From: Hyphomicrobiales bacterium
GTDB taxonomy: Bacteria; Pseudomonadota; Alphaproteobacteria; Rhizobiales; Xanthobacteraceae
Direction: 5' to 3'
NCBI GenBank assembly: GCA_021323775.1
Contig: JAJPKK010000114.1
Span: 1-64,000 of the forward strand
DNA length: 64,000 nucleotides
In this document: in pieces, positions 17,910-28,299 of the stretch
Position numbering within the stretch: the stretch's first letter is position 1
How the letters are laid out: the number at the start of each line of letters is the position of its first letter
Program-made: the position numbers and the translations under genes
Notes under the pieces: model-generated
Database searches by the model: none
Told to the model about the DNA's origin: nothing
What the model saw: the letters and a program-made list of their open reading frames with translations, nothing else

Positions 17910-19238
17910 ATGCAGCGCACCGCACTCGCTCTCGCCATCGTTTTGGGCCTTGCCGTCAGTTCGGCCCGCGCACAGTCGAGCCCGCAGTTCATTGCATTTC
18001 AGGGCATCAGCAAGGGAGCGCTGTACAAGCCCGATTCCGGTCCGGCGCCGCATGTCGGCATTCTCGTCATGCACCGCACCGCGAACTTCCTCAATCATCG
18101 CGCATGCGCCGAGCTGTCGAGCCGCGGCTTCCTCTTGCTCTGCATGAACACGCGCTACGAAAACAACGAAGCGCTGGTCGATTTCGAGAAGCTGCCGCTT
18201 GACGTGAAAGCGGGCGTTGAATTCCTGCGCCGGCAGCCGCGCGTTACGAAGGTTGTGCTGTTCGCCCACAGCGTCGGCGGCCCCCTGATGTCGTTTTATC
18301 AGGCGGTCGCTGAGAACGGGCCGGCTTATTGCAAGGGCGCAAACAAGCTCACCCAATGTGCCGACGATCTCGCCGGCCTCATCCCGGCGGATGGCATCGT
18401 GTTCGCCGACGCGCATCCGGGCAACGCGATCAATCTGTTGCGCAGCCTCAATCCGGCGGTAGCGAACGAAAACAATCCCCCGGATGCGCCTCCGGTCGCC
18501 GCGCTCGACATGTTCGACCCGAAGAACGGCTTCAATCCCGACGGACCGTCTCACTATTCTGAAGAATTCCAGGCGCGCTATTTCAAGGCGCAGGCCGAGC
18601 GCATGAACCGGCTCATTGACATTGCCCGCGACAAGCTCGACCGCATCAAGCGCAATGCTTATCCATATCCGGACGACGACATCATGATCATCCCGCGCGG
18701 CGGCAATCCGGGCGCTGGCGCTGGCGCCGACGCGCGGCTATTCGTCGCCGAACCCGATATCGCCGCGATCAACAGCACATCGCGTCCGGTCAAGCTGCTG
18801 CGCAACGACGGGACGATAACAATGCAGATCGTCAAGAGCGTCTTTGTTGCTGACCCGAGCATAGCGCGCCGCAACCTTTCCTTCCGTTCCGGCACCAAGG
18901 TGTTCACGCTGCGCTCGTTCCTGAGCGCCCAGGCCGTACGAGCCGGAAATGCGGTCGATGACATCGATTATTGTTCGACCAACAATTCGACGATCTGTGC
19001 GGTCCAGTCGATCTCGGCCCCCGTGCTGTTCGCCGCGATGGGGGCGCACTATTTCATTCGCGACAATGAGCGCCAATACGACCTGGCGCACAGCAAAGAC
19101 AAGGATTTCGTCGTGATCGAGGGCGCCACCCATGGCTTCACGCCCTGCCAGGCCTGCGCCGCGAGCGCCGGTCAGTACTCCAACACAGTCAAGAATCTGT
19201 TCGACTACATTGCGGCCTGGATCAACGCACGCTTTTGA
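17910..19238 (+). CDS. Secreted alpha/beta-hydrolase-like protein
   Basis: Signal peptide; VVLFAHSVGGPLMSFY nucleophile-elbow-like; C-terminal GATHGFTPC. Confidence 0.75.
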   Translation: MQRTALALAIVLGLAVSSARAQSSPQFIAFQGISKGALYKPDSGPAPHVGILVMHRTANFLNHRACAELSSRGFLLLCMNTRYENNEALVDFEKLPLDVKAGVEFLRRQPRVTKVVLFAHSVGGPLMSFYQAVAENGPAYCKGANKLTQCADDLAGLIPADGIVFADAHPGNAINLLRSLNPAVANENNPPDAPPVAALDMFDPKNGFNPDGPSHYSEEFQARYFKAQAERMNRLIDIARDKLDRIKRNAYPYPDDDIMIIPRGGNPGAGAGADARLFVAEPDIAAINSTSRPVKLLRNDGTITMQIVKSVFVADPSIARRNLSFRSGTKVFTLRSFLSAQAVRAGNAVDDIDYCSTNNSTICAVQSISAPVLFAAMGAHYFIRDNERQYDLAHSKDKDFVVIEGATHGFTPCQACAASAGQYSNTVKNLFDYIAAWINARF

Positions 19239-19432
19239 AATTGTTCTACAATGGCCGCGTCCTCTCCGCGCCTCGTCCCGGCGACTGCCGGTTCCCATCC
19301 TCCCCGTTCGAGGAGGTAATAGGGGGCGGAAATAGTCGAGCTGGCCCGGACGACCCCGGTCACCACTACTGTAGTGAAGGCGCCAGGCGCTTTACCTGAG
19401 CGGAATCCGCTCTAATCGGCCGCAGGTCTCCG

Positions 19433-20221
19433 ATGATGCTGAAATTGCTCTTCGCGGTGATCGTCCTCTACGGCGGGTTCGTCGTGCTGCTGTATGTGAC
19501 TCAGCGCTCGCTTCAATATTTCCCCGAACCCCAGCGGACGACACCGGCAGCGGCGGGCCTGCCGGAGGCGGACGAGGCGGTGCTCGACACCACAGATGGG
19601 GAGCGCGTGATCGTCTGGCACGTGGCCCCGCAAGAGGGCCGGCCCGTCTTTCTTTATCTGCACGGAAACGGCGGCTCGCTGGGCTGGCGCGTCGAGCGCT
19701 TTCGCGCGCTCAATGCCGATGGCAGCGGGCTTGTCGCACTGAGCTATCGCGGCTACGGCGGCTCAAGCGGGCAGCCGACCGAGGCGGGCCTTGCTGCGGA
19801 TGCCGCGGCAGCCTATTCGTTCGCCGCCGCGCGCTATGGAGCCGGGCGCATCATCCTCTGGGGCGAATCGCTCGGCTCAGCACTCGCGATCAGGCTGGCA
19901 GCCGAAAAACCGGTCGGGCGCGTGGTGCTTGAAGCTCCATTCACATCGGCTGCCGCTGTCGCAGCATGGCACTACTGGTTCGTGCCAGTGCGGCTCTTGA
20001 TGAAGGACCAGTTCCGGTCGGACCTGCGCATCGGCAAAGTCACGGCGCCGGTGCTCATCGTACACGGCGACAACGATGTTATCGTTCCCGTGACGCTCGG
20101 CGAGCGCCTCTATGGACTGATCCGGGCGCCAAAACGTTTCGTGCGCATTGTCGGCGGCGGGCACGAGGATCTCGGCGCGAGGGCGGTCGCGGCAGCGAAA
20201 CAGTTCATCAATGAGGAGTGA
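19433..20221 (+). CDS. Alpha/beta hydrolase (BEM46-like), membrane anchored
   Basis: N-terminal TM; FLYLHGNGGSLGWR; LWGESLGSALAIRLA; HGDNDVIVP. Confidence 0.88.
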   Translation: MMLKLLFAVIVLYGGFVVLLYVTQRSLQYFPEPQRTTPAAAGLPEADEAVLDTTDGERVIVWHVAPQEGRPVFLYLHGNGGSLGWRVERFRALNADGSGLVALSYRGYGGSSGQPTEAGLAADAAAAYSFAAARYGAGRIILWGESLGSALAIRLAAEKPVGRVVLEAPFTSAAAVAAWHYWFVPVRLLMKDQFRSDLRIGKVTAPVLIVHGDNDVIVPVTLGERLYGLIRAPKRFVRIVGGGHEDLGARAVAAAKQFINEE

Positions 20222-20239
20222 CCGACGCTATCCCTCTGT

Positions 20240-21196
20240 TCAGAAGTCCGGCGTGGCCGCTGTGGGCATCGCGGCGTCCATGCCGAAAAAATATGGGTTC
20301 TCGGCGCACATTGCTTCCGGCCAAGTGCCGATGAGACGCCGATAGGTGACGCGTCCTGACCAGGGCGTGGTGAAGACTCCTTCGTCCTCCACCGTGAAAT
20401 CGACTTGGAGCCCCTTCTTCGCAGGATCCGGGTCGATGGGGCCGCGCCCGTAAGGGGGAGTGGGCCGGTATATGGCGCCGTGTTTGCGCTGGGCTTCCGC
20501 GGCGGCCTCGCCGTCGATCAGGCGGTAGCGCTCGACGACGTGCAGCGCCTTGGTGTGGGGAGTGCCAAAAGCATCGACCATCGAGAGCGGCGCGACCTTG
20601 ATGCCGACCGTATCGATCACCAGCGTGTCGCCCTCATACCAGCCGACCGAGTGGCCCTGCCAGCTAGGCGTCAGGTTGTCGGGATGTTGCGCGTTCAGGC
20701 GGACGTGGCGCACGGTATTGTGCAGCAGGTAGACCAGCGTCACCTCGTCCCGGAGCTGTAGAATCTGCATCCCGAAATGCAGCCCCATGACATAGGGCGG
20801 GGGCTCGGGCCAGCAGGTGTTATGTGCATCCGGCGTGACCGTGCCCTCAAGGGACAGGTCGCCGAGCTTCTTGACGGCCGCTGCGGCCTCGGGTTTCAGG
20901 ATCGGGTTGGTGTGATCGCCAAGCCACCGCTGCACAATGGTACAGCATGGGTCCCGCACAGTGATGGCGCCGTCGGGCTTACGGTCAGCCCTGACAACAG
21001 GGCCGGGTCCGGAGGAAGGCGGTTCGAAAAACAGCATGTCCCGTCCCCATTGGCCCAGGAGATCCGGAATGCCAGAACCGGCCTCCGCGGCCATAGCAGG
21101 GGCAGCAAATGCCCCAGCCGCAGCAAAGACGAACAGGATGACGCTGGCAGAGAACCGACGCGGAGAACGCACAGACCGCACAGACCGACTGCACAT
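20240..21196 (-). CDS. Secreted protein of unknown function
   Basis: 318 aa with signal peptide (ILFVFAAAGAFAAPAMAAEA) and coherent coding frame. Confidence 0.75.
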   Translation of the reverse strand: MCSRSVRSVRSPRRFSASVILFVFAAAGAFAAPAMAAEAGSGIPDLLGQWGRDMLFFEPPSSGPGPVVRADRKPDGAITVRDPCCTIVQRWLGDHTNPILKPEAAAAVKKLGDLSLEGTVTPDAHNTCWPEPPPYVMGLHFGMQILQLRDEVTLVYLLHNTVRHVRLNAQHPDNLTPSWQGHSVGWYEGDTLVIDTVGIKVAPLSMVDAFGTPHTKALHVVERYRLIDGEAAAEAQRKHGAIYRPTPPYGRGPIDPDPAKKGLQVDFTVEDEGVFTTPWSGRVTYRRLIGTWPEAMCAENPYFFGMDAAMPTAATPDF

Positions 21197-21220
21197 GAGT
21201 CCCTCCCTTTGTTGGACCGG

Positions 21221-22123
21221 TCATGACAGCAACGATCGCTGGATGTCGAATCTGCTTTCCGGCGAGAGCCGAGCAAGCTCAAACCCCTCCGCCGCGAGCA
21301 GCGCCGCAAACTGCTCGCCGCCGAAGAACGCATGCTCGCGCTCGCGCATGGCGGTAAACGCATCGAGCCGCCGCAATTCGGCGTCCACGAAGCCCGGATG
21401 GCACATCACCAAACCGCCATCGGGCAGACCCTGCAGAAACGATCGGAACAGCGCATCGAAAGCGGTGTTGCGCCTGAAATCGTAGGTGCCGGCGAATGCC
21501 GGATTGGTATGCACGCCGGATGCCGCGCAGCGCCTGCGCAGGCGAACGCTCAGAAAATCGAGCACGAGTCCCTTGGGGTCGCCGAAGCGCCGCCACAGCG
21601 GCGCCGCGCGTCCGCATTGCCGGATCCACGCTCCGGGCGCCGTCCGCTTTATCGCGGCGAGCACCGCATCGCTTACCTGCGGCAACAGGTGGACGTGCTG
21701 GTGGCCGTCGACGAAATCCGGCGAGCGCCCGAAGGCCGCCCGGAACGCCGCGAACTGGTGCTCGACTTCAGCCGTGAGCGCATCAGGATCGAGCCGCCGC
21801 CCTAATCCCAGCGCGAATGTGCCGACGAGGCTAAGAAAAGCGCCGTCTCTCGCGAGCGGGCGGTAGGTGCGCGCCGCCGGCCGGAACGGCGCCGTCAGGG
21901 TAAAGTGCAGCCCGATGGCGGCGCGGTTCGATCCGGCAAAATCGGAAAGTTCTTGCGCTGCGGAGGCCGAAAAGGCCGGCGTCGTCACCATGACGGAGGC
22001 GGCGTTGATCCGGCCCCGCCCGATGAGATCGAGGATCGCGCGATTGACGGCGGGTGAGATGCCGTAGTCATCGGCACATAACCACAATTTGCGCAGCCGC
22101 CGCGCCGGCTTCAGCGCTGTCAT
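21221..22123 (-). CDS. ChbG/HpnK-family deacetylase (YdjC-like)
   Basis: LWLCADDYGISPAVNRAILDLI; FVDGHQHVHLLPQV. Confidence 0.9.
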   Translation of the reverse strand: MTALKPARRLRKLWLCADDYGISPAVNRAILDLIGRGRINAASVMVTTPAFSASAAQELSDFAGSNRAAIGLHFTLTAPFRPAARTYRPLARDGAFLSLVGTFALGLGRRLDPDALTAEVEHQFAAFRAAFGRSPDFVDGHQHVHLLPQVSDAVLAAIKRTAPGAWIRQCGRAAPLWRRFGDPKGLVLDFLSVRLRRRCAASGVHTNPAFAGTYDFRRNTAFDALFRSFLQGLPDGGLVMCHPGFVDAELRRLDAFTAMREREHAFFGGEQFAALLAAEGFELARLSPESRFDIQRSLLS

Positions 22124-22138
22124 CGTCTTCCCCTGAAG

Positions 22139-23218
22139 CTATTCGGCGGCATTGCGCGCTTCATCAACTGTGCTGCTCTCGTCCTCGGCGCGTTTGACGC
22201 TGTGTTCAGCGACGAAATACACCGGCCGGCGTTTGATCTCCGAAAGCACCTTGCCGATATATTCGCCCATCACGCCGATCATCAGGAGCTGAACGCCGCC
22301 GATGACCATGATCCCGATGATGATCGAGGGATAGCCCGGCACGGTGCGCTCGTAGACGAACGTCTCGATCAAAATCCAGGCGCTGAAGACGAGGGCGGCG
22401 CCGGCCAACAGGCTGCCAAGCAGACTCGCAAGACGCAGCGGCGCCACCGAGAAGGAGGTCAGGCCCTCGACCGAAAGCCCGACAAGCGACCCCACGCTCC
22501 AGCTTGTGCGTCCATGGATGCGCGGCGCAGGCTCGTAGTCGACGCGGAACTGGCGGAACCCGATCCAGCTCGCGAGGCCTTTGAAGAAGCGATTACGTTC
22601 GGGCATCTGGCGCAACGCCGCGGCGGCCCGCGGCGACAGCAGGCGGAAGTCGCCGGCGTTCTCGGGGATCTTCTGGCGTGCGCCCCAGTTGATGAGCGAG
22701 TAGAAGCCTTTGACGGCGAGCCGCAGCAGCGTCGGCTCGTTTTCGCGATGCGCCTTGGCGGTGTAAACGACATCGTACCCGCCGTCGAGCCAATGTCCGA
22801 CGAGCTTTTCAATCATCGCCGGCGGGTGTTGTCCATCGGCGTCCATGAACAAAACGGCCCCGCGGGAGGCGTGGTCGAGGCCCGCGAGCAATGCTGCTTC
22901 CTTGCCGAAATTGCGCGACAGCGACACCACCTGGACATCGGCGGCGGTGGCGGGCAGGCCCAGCGCCACATCAAGTGACGTGTCGCGACTGCCATCGTCC
23001 ACATACACGATTTCGCACGCAAGTCCGCGCCGGTCGCGCAGCGCGGCGGCGACCGCGGTGATCCGGGCGTGAAGTTGCGCCAGTCCGGCCGCCTCGTTAT
23101 ATACCGGCACCACAATGGAAAGCCCCGCGCCAGCGCCTCCCGCCGGGCTGCGGTGCCTCGAAGTCGCTATATTATGTCGCCCCAGGGAGTCGTATTGGTC
23201 AGGTTTCATTGGTTTCAC
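22139..23218 (-). CDS. Family 2 glycosyltransferase (polyprenyl-phosphate type, ArnC/DPM-like)
   Basis: LSIVVPVYNEAAGLAQL, YVDDGSRDTSL, FMDADGQHPP; two C-terminal TMs. Confidence 0.92.
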   Translation of the reverse strand: MKPMKPDQYDSLGRHNIATSRHRSPAGGAGAGLSIVVPVYNEAAGLAQLHARITAVAAALRDRRGLACEIVYVDDGSRDTSLDVALGLPATAADVQVVSLSRNFGKEAALLAGLDHASRGAVLFMDADGQHPPAMIEKLVGHWLDGGYDVVYTAKAHRENEPTLLRLAVKGFYSLINWGARQKIPENAGDFRLLSPRAAAALRQMPERNRFFKGLASWIGFRQFRVDYEPAPRIHGRTSWSVGSLVGLSVEGLTSFSVAPLRLASLLGSLLAGAALVFSAWILIETFVYERTVPGYPSIIIGIMVIGGVQLLMIGVMGEYIGKVLSEIKRRPVYFVAEHSVKRAEDESSTVDEARNAAE

Positions 23219-23412
23219 GTCGTCTCTGCCCCTAGCCTACCCCCTTGCAAGCCGGCGAGAGTAGGGCATCGGGGGGCGGCTCATCGACAAACCATCATAG
23301 CCTATGGGCGGCGCGATGTCGTCGCGCGCTTGTCGGCGCCCGTGGCGCCTCCCTTCCCGCGCCGCGGGCGGAGGAGGGAGGGGACAGGGGCCAGGCTGCG
23401 AGGCGGGGGTGC

Positions 23413-23934
23413 ATGATTCCGATTGATCGCCTCCGGGCCAGCTTCCCTCGCGCCGCCGCATTGGTTGAGCCGCATTTCGACGTGCTGCGCAAAGCTATCA
23501 GCTTCGCGCTGATCGGCGTCATCAACGTTGTTGTGGATGCAAGCGTATTCTTTCTGACCTACTCGTACTTGCGTTCAGATGCGGCCGCGCTGCGTTCCCT
23601 CGACGCCGCGGCACAATGGTGCGCCTGCGCCAGCCGCGACACGCTGGTGCTGGTTACTGCCAATGTCACCGCATGGGTGGTGGCCGTGTCCGGCTCCTAT
23701 GTGATGAATTCCTTTATCACCTTTGCGGCCGAGTCCGGCCGCCGGCTGCGCTGGTGGGACTATGGAGCGTTCGTGGCCTCGGGGGTCCTTGGCGCCATCG
23801 CGAACACCACAGCGCTGGTCATTGCGGCGCATTTCATGCCGGTGCTGCCGGCGAAGGGCTGCGCCATCCTGACGGCCTTTATGGTTAATTTTTCGATGTC
23901 GCATTTCGTTGTATTCCGCCCGCGGCGTAAGTAG
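23413..23934 (+). CDS. GtrA-family membrane protein
   Basis: LRKAISFALIGVINVVVDASVFFL...; four hydrophobic segments; divergent from the glycosyltransferase. Confidence 0.85.
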   Translation: MIPIDRLRASFPRAAALVEPHFDVLRKAISFALIGVINVVVDASVFFLTYSYLRSDAAALRSLDAAAQWCACASRDTLVLVTANVTAWVVAVSGSYVMNSFITFAAESGRRLRWWDYGAFVASGVLGAIANTTALVIAAHFMPVLPAKGCAILTAFMVNFSMSHFVVFRPRRK

Positions 23935-24002
23935 CGCCCGGGCGGTGACGGCGCGCTCGGACGACCCACGGGTCCGGCCTCCGGCCGGCCCGATGATAAA
24001 CG

Positions 24003-24074
24003 CCGCGAAATCGGGGATCGCCCTCGCCTGCGGCCGCCGGCGCCGGGTTTCCGCTTGCGCTCAATCGGGGCTAC
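24003..24074. repeat. Palindromic intergenic repeat, family 1 copy b (degenerate)
   Basis: CGCGAAATCGGGGATC ... CCGGGTTTCCGCTTGCGCTCAATCGGGGCTAC; overlaps the hisG stop codon. Confidence 0.65.
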
Positions 24075-25044
24075 AGACGGCCGCCGCCAATTTGGCAAAC
24101 AGCGGGTTGTGGCGGCTGAACACGTAGTCGATCTGGCCTACGATGACGGTATCGGCGCCATGCTCGCGCAAGAAGCTTGCGAGATCATGAACCCTGTCGG
24201 GCGGGCAGTGCAGCGTCAGCATGCCCGGCGACGCCGGGGAGCCGAACGGCGTCAGCACGCCGAACATGTCCTTGGCGAGAGCGAGCAGCGCGTCGTTGCA
24301 GCCGGCAAACCGCGGCGTCCGCACTTCACGAAACTGCTGCGCTCGTGCGTGCGCTGCGATCCGATCAAGGACAAGCCGAGCCACTTCAAGCTGCGTCTTG
24401 CCCCACGGGGCGCCGCGCGCGGCGACAAGATTTGCCTGTGACCGCAATATCATGCCATCGTCGAGCACTTTGAGGCCGTTGGCCGCAAGGGTCGCTCCAG
24501 TGGTGGTGATATCGACGATGAGTTCGGCGGTGCCGGCGGCTGGTGCACCCTCCGTCGCCCCGGCGCTCTCGACGATGCGATAGTCGACGATGCCGTGGCG
24601 GGAGAAAAAAACCCGGGTCAGATGGATGTATTTGGTGGCAACGCGGAGACGGCGGTCGTGTCTCATGCGGAACGAGATCGCCACGTCGTCAAGGTCCGCC
24701 ATATCGCGCACGTCGATCCATGCCTCCGGCACGGCGACGACAACGTTGGCGTAGCCGAACCCGAGCCCTTCCACGAGCACGACCTTGCGGTCGGCGTCCG
24801 GGATCATCTCCCGCACCAGATCCTCACCCGTGATGCCGAAATGGACTGCGCCGGCGGCGAGCTGATCGGTGATTTCCGAGGCTGAAAGGAACGCCACCTC
24901 GACGCCGTCGACGCCTTTAATGCCGCCGCGATAGTCGCGCGCTCCGCGCGGCTTGATGAGTTCAAGCCCGGCGCGGGCGAAAAACGCCTCAGCGTTCTGC
25001 TGCAAGCGACCCTTGGCCGGAACCGCGAAGACGAGCACGCTCAC
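24061..25044 (-). CDS. hisG: ATP phosphoribosyltransferase
   Basis: [64 protein letters not shown] start overlaps the hisZ stop. Confidence 0.93.
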   Translation of the reverse strand: MSVLVFAVPAKGRLQQNAEAFFARAGLELIKPRGARDYRGGIKGVDGVEVAFLSASEITDQLAAGAVHFGITGEDLVREMIPDADRKVVLVEGLGFGYANVVVAVPEAWIDVRDMADLDDVAISFRMRHDRRLRVATKYIHLTRVFFSRHGIVDYRIVESAGATEGAPAAGTAELIVDITTTGATLAANGLKVLDDGMILRSQANLVAARGAPWGKTQLEVARLVLDRIAAHARAQQFREVRTPRFAGCNDALLALAKDMFGVLTPFGSPASPGMLTLHCPPDRVHDLASFLREHGADTVIVGQIDYVFSRHNPLFAKLAAAVCSPD

Positions 25045-26195
25045 CGCTCCTTCTCGATATCTGCCGCCAATGCTGCCAGCCGTTCGATCCACGCCGCAAA
25101 CCCGACCGCCGCGACAGGCTGGGGGCTGCCGAGCCTTGAGAGCAGGCCGTCATAACGCCCCCCGGCGACCAGTTGACCGTCGACGCGGCCGGCCCGGTCG
25201 TATAGCTCAAACACGAAGCCGGTGTAGTAATCGACCCCGCGACCGAACGCCGTGGCGAACCGAATGCGATCCACGTCCACGCCACGGCGAGCCAGCAGCA
25301 CGATACGGCTTTCAAACAGCTCCAGGGCCGGCGCCAGCGAGATGCCGGCTTCTGCCGCAAGCCCCCGCAGGGCCGCTGCGCCCTCGGACGGCGTGCCCTC
25401 AACGGCAAGGAAGCGTGCAAGCAGGGCGCAGGTTTCCTCCGGCAAAGCATTCGAGGCGCCGAGCTCAGCTTGTTCCACGAAGCGGTCAGCGATCTCCCCA
25501 ATGCTGCGTCCGCCGACCGCGCTTTTGCCGGCTATCGACAAGAGGTCCGTGACCAGCGCGTGGGCAGCCTTCGGATGTGCGTTGGCGAGCGCCGCGAGGA
25601 CGCCCTGGTACTCATTTCGCTTCTGACGACTGGTGGGCGTCAAGCGTTCGAGGTCCTGGGCGAGCGTCGCCTTGCGGTTGAAATCCTTGAGCAGCCGGCG
25701 CTTCCAGGCTGGCGGAAGATCGAGCGCGGCGATCAGGGCCGCAAACAGCGCCACATCGCCGATCACGATCCCGGGCGTGGCCAGGCCGTATTGGGCAGTG
25801 GCCTCGATGCCAAGGGCGAGCGCCTCGGCGTCGGCGGCCGCTCTGTCGGCGTGGCCAAACGATTCAATGCCGGCTTGCAGGAACTCGCCCGACCCCGCGC
25901 CGCTGTCGCGAAACACCGGCCCCAGATAGCAAAACTTCGCTGGCTGGGGAGCTCGCGAAGAGGCAAGGTAATCGCGTGCCACCGGGATGGTGAGGTCCGG
26001 CCGCAGACAGAATTCGCGTCCCGCCGTGTCGGTGACGAGATACATGTGCCGGCGCATGTCCTCGCCGGACAGGTCGAAGAAAGGCTCGGCGGGCTGCAGG
26101 ATCGCGGGCGACACCCGCGCATAGCCGGCGTCCACAAACGCACCGATCAGGCCGTCAGCGCGCGTCTGGGCGTCAATGGATGGCGTGCGGTTCAT
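25041..26195 (-). CDS. hisZ: ATP phosphoribosyltransferase regulatory subunit
   Basis: HisRS-like: [58 protein letters not shown]. Confidence 0.93.
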   Translation of the reverse strand: MNRTPSIDAQTRADGLIGAFVDAGYARVSPAILQPAEPFFDLSGEDMRRHMYLVTDTAGREFCLRPDLTIPVARDYLASSRAPQPAKFCYLGPVFRDSGAGSGEFLQAGIESFGHADRAAADAEALALGIEATAQYGLATPGIVIGDVALFAALIAALDLPPAWKRRLLKDFNRKATLAQDLERLTPTSRQKRNEYQGVLAALANAHPKAAHALVTDLLSIAGKSAVGGRSIGEIADRFVEQAELGASNALPEETCALLARFLAVEGTPSEGAAALRGLAAEAGISLAPALELFESRIVLLARRGVDVDRIRFATAFGRGVDYYTGFVFELYDRAGRVDGQLVAGGRYDGLLSRLGSPQPVAAVGFAAWIERLAALAADIEKER

Positions 26196-26551
26196 CGCTT
26201 CCGGCGGCATTCTGAATGGGTGGGGTGCGCAAAGGTGCGCCCCGTCCCCCTTCCCTATCCTCCCCGGCAAGCGGGGAGGGAGGGCAGCGGCGGGCGCGCT
26301 TCTCGTTACCACCCTACAATCTACAATCGCTTAGCACGGCCAAGTTAAGGTTTCGATGGCTGACCACGGCCGGACCAATCTTGGGCGGCCTGCCGTCGGA
26401 CACACGATATCGTGAAGCCCGGACAAGTTTGCCACGATTGATGGAAGCGCATAATTAATAATTAAATAAAGAGAACCGATCCGAAACGGGTCGAAAACGA
26501 TGGGCAAACGCGCATCCGGCGTACTGCTCGTCGCCAGAAAAGGAAGTCGCT

Positions 26552-27889
26552 ATGTCGTGGTTTCGCAAGATTGTAGTCGGGGCGGCTACGGGCGCCGCTT
26601 TGCTCGCGTTTGGTCTCGGTCCGGGATTTCCCCAGGGCGGGCCGCGCGGGACGACGGTGAGCGCTGAGACCAGCCGGCAGCTCGAAGTGCTCGGCAAAGT
26701 GCTGGACATCGTGCGTTCCGACTACGTCGACAAGCCTGACGACCAAAAGCTCCTCACCGCAGCGATTGACGGAATTGTCAAGTCGCTGGACCCGCATTCG
26801 AGCTACATGGATGCGAAGAGCTATCGCGATATGCAGGCGACGACCAGCGGCCAATTCGGCGGCCTGGGCATGCAGGTCAACATGGAGGACGGTGTCCTCA
26901 AGGTGGTGTCTCCGATTGACGATACGCCCGCCGCGAGGGCTGGAATTCTGGCGGGCGACGTCATCAACCAGGTCGACGGCGCGCCGGTCAAAGGTATGAC
27001 CTTGACCCAGGCGGTGGAGAAGATGCGGGGCAACCCCGGCACCGAGGTTCGCCTGGAAATCATACGCAAGGGCAAGGATGCGCCGCTCAATTTGACCCTG
27101 GTGCGCGAAATCATCAAGGTCAGCGCGGTCCGCCAGCAGGTCGAAGGAAATGACGTCGGCTACATCCGCCTCACCCAGTTTACCGGTCGTGTCGCGGACG
27201 ATCTCAAGCAGGCGGTGCAGGCCATCCAGGCGAAGATCCCGCCGGACCAGCTCAAGGGCTACATCCTCGACCTGCGCAACAATCCGGGCGGCCTGCTGGA
27301 TCAGGCGGTGCGGGTGGCGGGAGCGTTTCTGGAGAGCGGCGAGATCGTCTCGATCCGCGGACGCGATTCCGACCATGTGCAGCGGTTCAATGCTGTGCCC
27401 GGCGATCTTGTCGACGGCAAGCCGCTGATCGTGCTGATCAACGGCGGGTCGGCATCCGCCTCGGAAATCGTTGCCGGCGCTTTGCAGGACCAGAAGCGCG
27501 CGACCATCGTCGGGTCGCGAACATTCGGCAAGGCGTCGGTGCAGACCATCATCCCGCTGGGCCCGGGCAACGGCGCGCTGCGGCTGACCACGGCTCGCTA
27601 TTACACGCCGTCAGGACGCTCGATACAGGCGCAGGGCATCGCGCCGGACATCGAGGTGCTCCAGGATGTGCCGAAAGAGGTCACGGACCGGCAGCCGCAA
27701 ACCCGCAGTGAAGCCAGTCTGCCTGGCCACCTCAAGGCGGAGGGCGAGGAGCAGACCGGCTCGCAGTCCTACGTTCCGCGGGACGAGAAGGACGACAAGG
27801 CGCTGCAGACCGCCCTCGCGCTCCTTCGCGGCACCGAGACCAACCCGGCCTTCCCGCCGAACGCGAAGCAGGCGGCGTCGGTGCATTGA
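26552..27889 (+). CDS. ctpA: C-terminal processing protease, S41 family
   Basis: PDZ domain; YILDLRNNPGGLLDQAV; NGGSASASEIVAGALQDQKRATIVGSRTFGKASVQ. Confidence 0.95.
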   Translation: MSWFRKIVVGAATGAALLAFGLGPGFPQGGPRGTTVSAETSRQLEVLGKVLDIVRSDYVDKPDDQKLLTAAIDGIVKSLDPHSSYMDAKSYRDMQATTSGQFGGLGMQVNMEDGVLKVVSPIDDTPAARAGILAGDVINQVDGAPVKGMTLTQAVEKMRGNPGTEVRLEIIRKGKDAPLNLTLVREIIKVSAVRQQVEGNDVGYIRLTQFTGRVADDLKQAVQAIQAKIPPDQLKGYILDLRNNPGGLLDQAVRVAGAFLESGEIVSIRGRDSDHVQRFNAVPGDLVDGKPLIVLINGGSASASEIVAGALQDQKRATIVGSRTFGKASVQTIIPLGPGNGALRLTTARYYTPSGRSIQAQGIAPDIEVLQDVPKEVTDRQPQTRSEASLPGHLKAEGEEQTGSQSYVPRDEKDDKALQTALALLRGTETNPAFPPNAKQAASVH

Positions 27890-27897
27890 GGTTTGTT

Positions 27898-27935
27898 AAT
27901 CCAAAGACGGCGCATTCACTCGTCGTCTTTGGATT
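27898..27935. terminator. Putative bidirectional terminator hairpin
   Basis: AATCCAAAGACG ... CGTCTTTGGATT between converging ctpA and hepT-like genes; overlaps the HepT C-terminal codons. Confidence 0.6.
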
Positions 27936-28299
27936 GTGTGCGTCCAGGCGGGCCCAAGCGTGCGAGCTCAAATTCGACAGCCGCCAACAACGCGGGAAAG
28001 CGCCTGTGCACGGTGCCCCACACGAGGCGTTGTTGCACGTCCTCGTAATCGTGGCGATAGACGTTCCCTGCCCCAGCCATCTCCACCCATGGGATGCCCG
28101 GGTGACGAGCCTTCATGTCATCCGGGAGCCGCCGCGACGCCTCAGAGATAATTTCGAGACAGCGAGTGACTGCGTAAAAAACCAGATCATTGTCGCGAAA
28201 CGCCTCATAATCGAGCCCCTCTACGAACTTGCGGGCAAGGTGGATATTATCGCGGATATGTAGAAGCCGTTTCTCCGGGGCCGAGAACTTAGAAGGCAT
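27916..28299 (-). CDS. HepT-like (DUF86) toxin-family protein
   Basis: RDNDLVFYAVTRCLEIISEASRRLPDDMKARHPGIPWVEMAGAGNVYRHDYEDV; overlaps an MNT-type gene. Confidence 0.88.
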   Translation of the reverse strand: MPSKFSAPEKRLLHIRDNIHLARKFVEGLDYEAFRDNDLVFYAVTRCLEIISEASRRLPDDMKARHPGIPWVEMAGAGNVYRHDYEDVQQRLVWGTVHRRFPALLAAVEFELARLGPPGRTQSKDDE

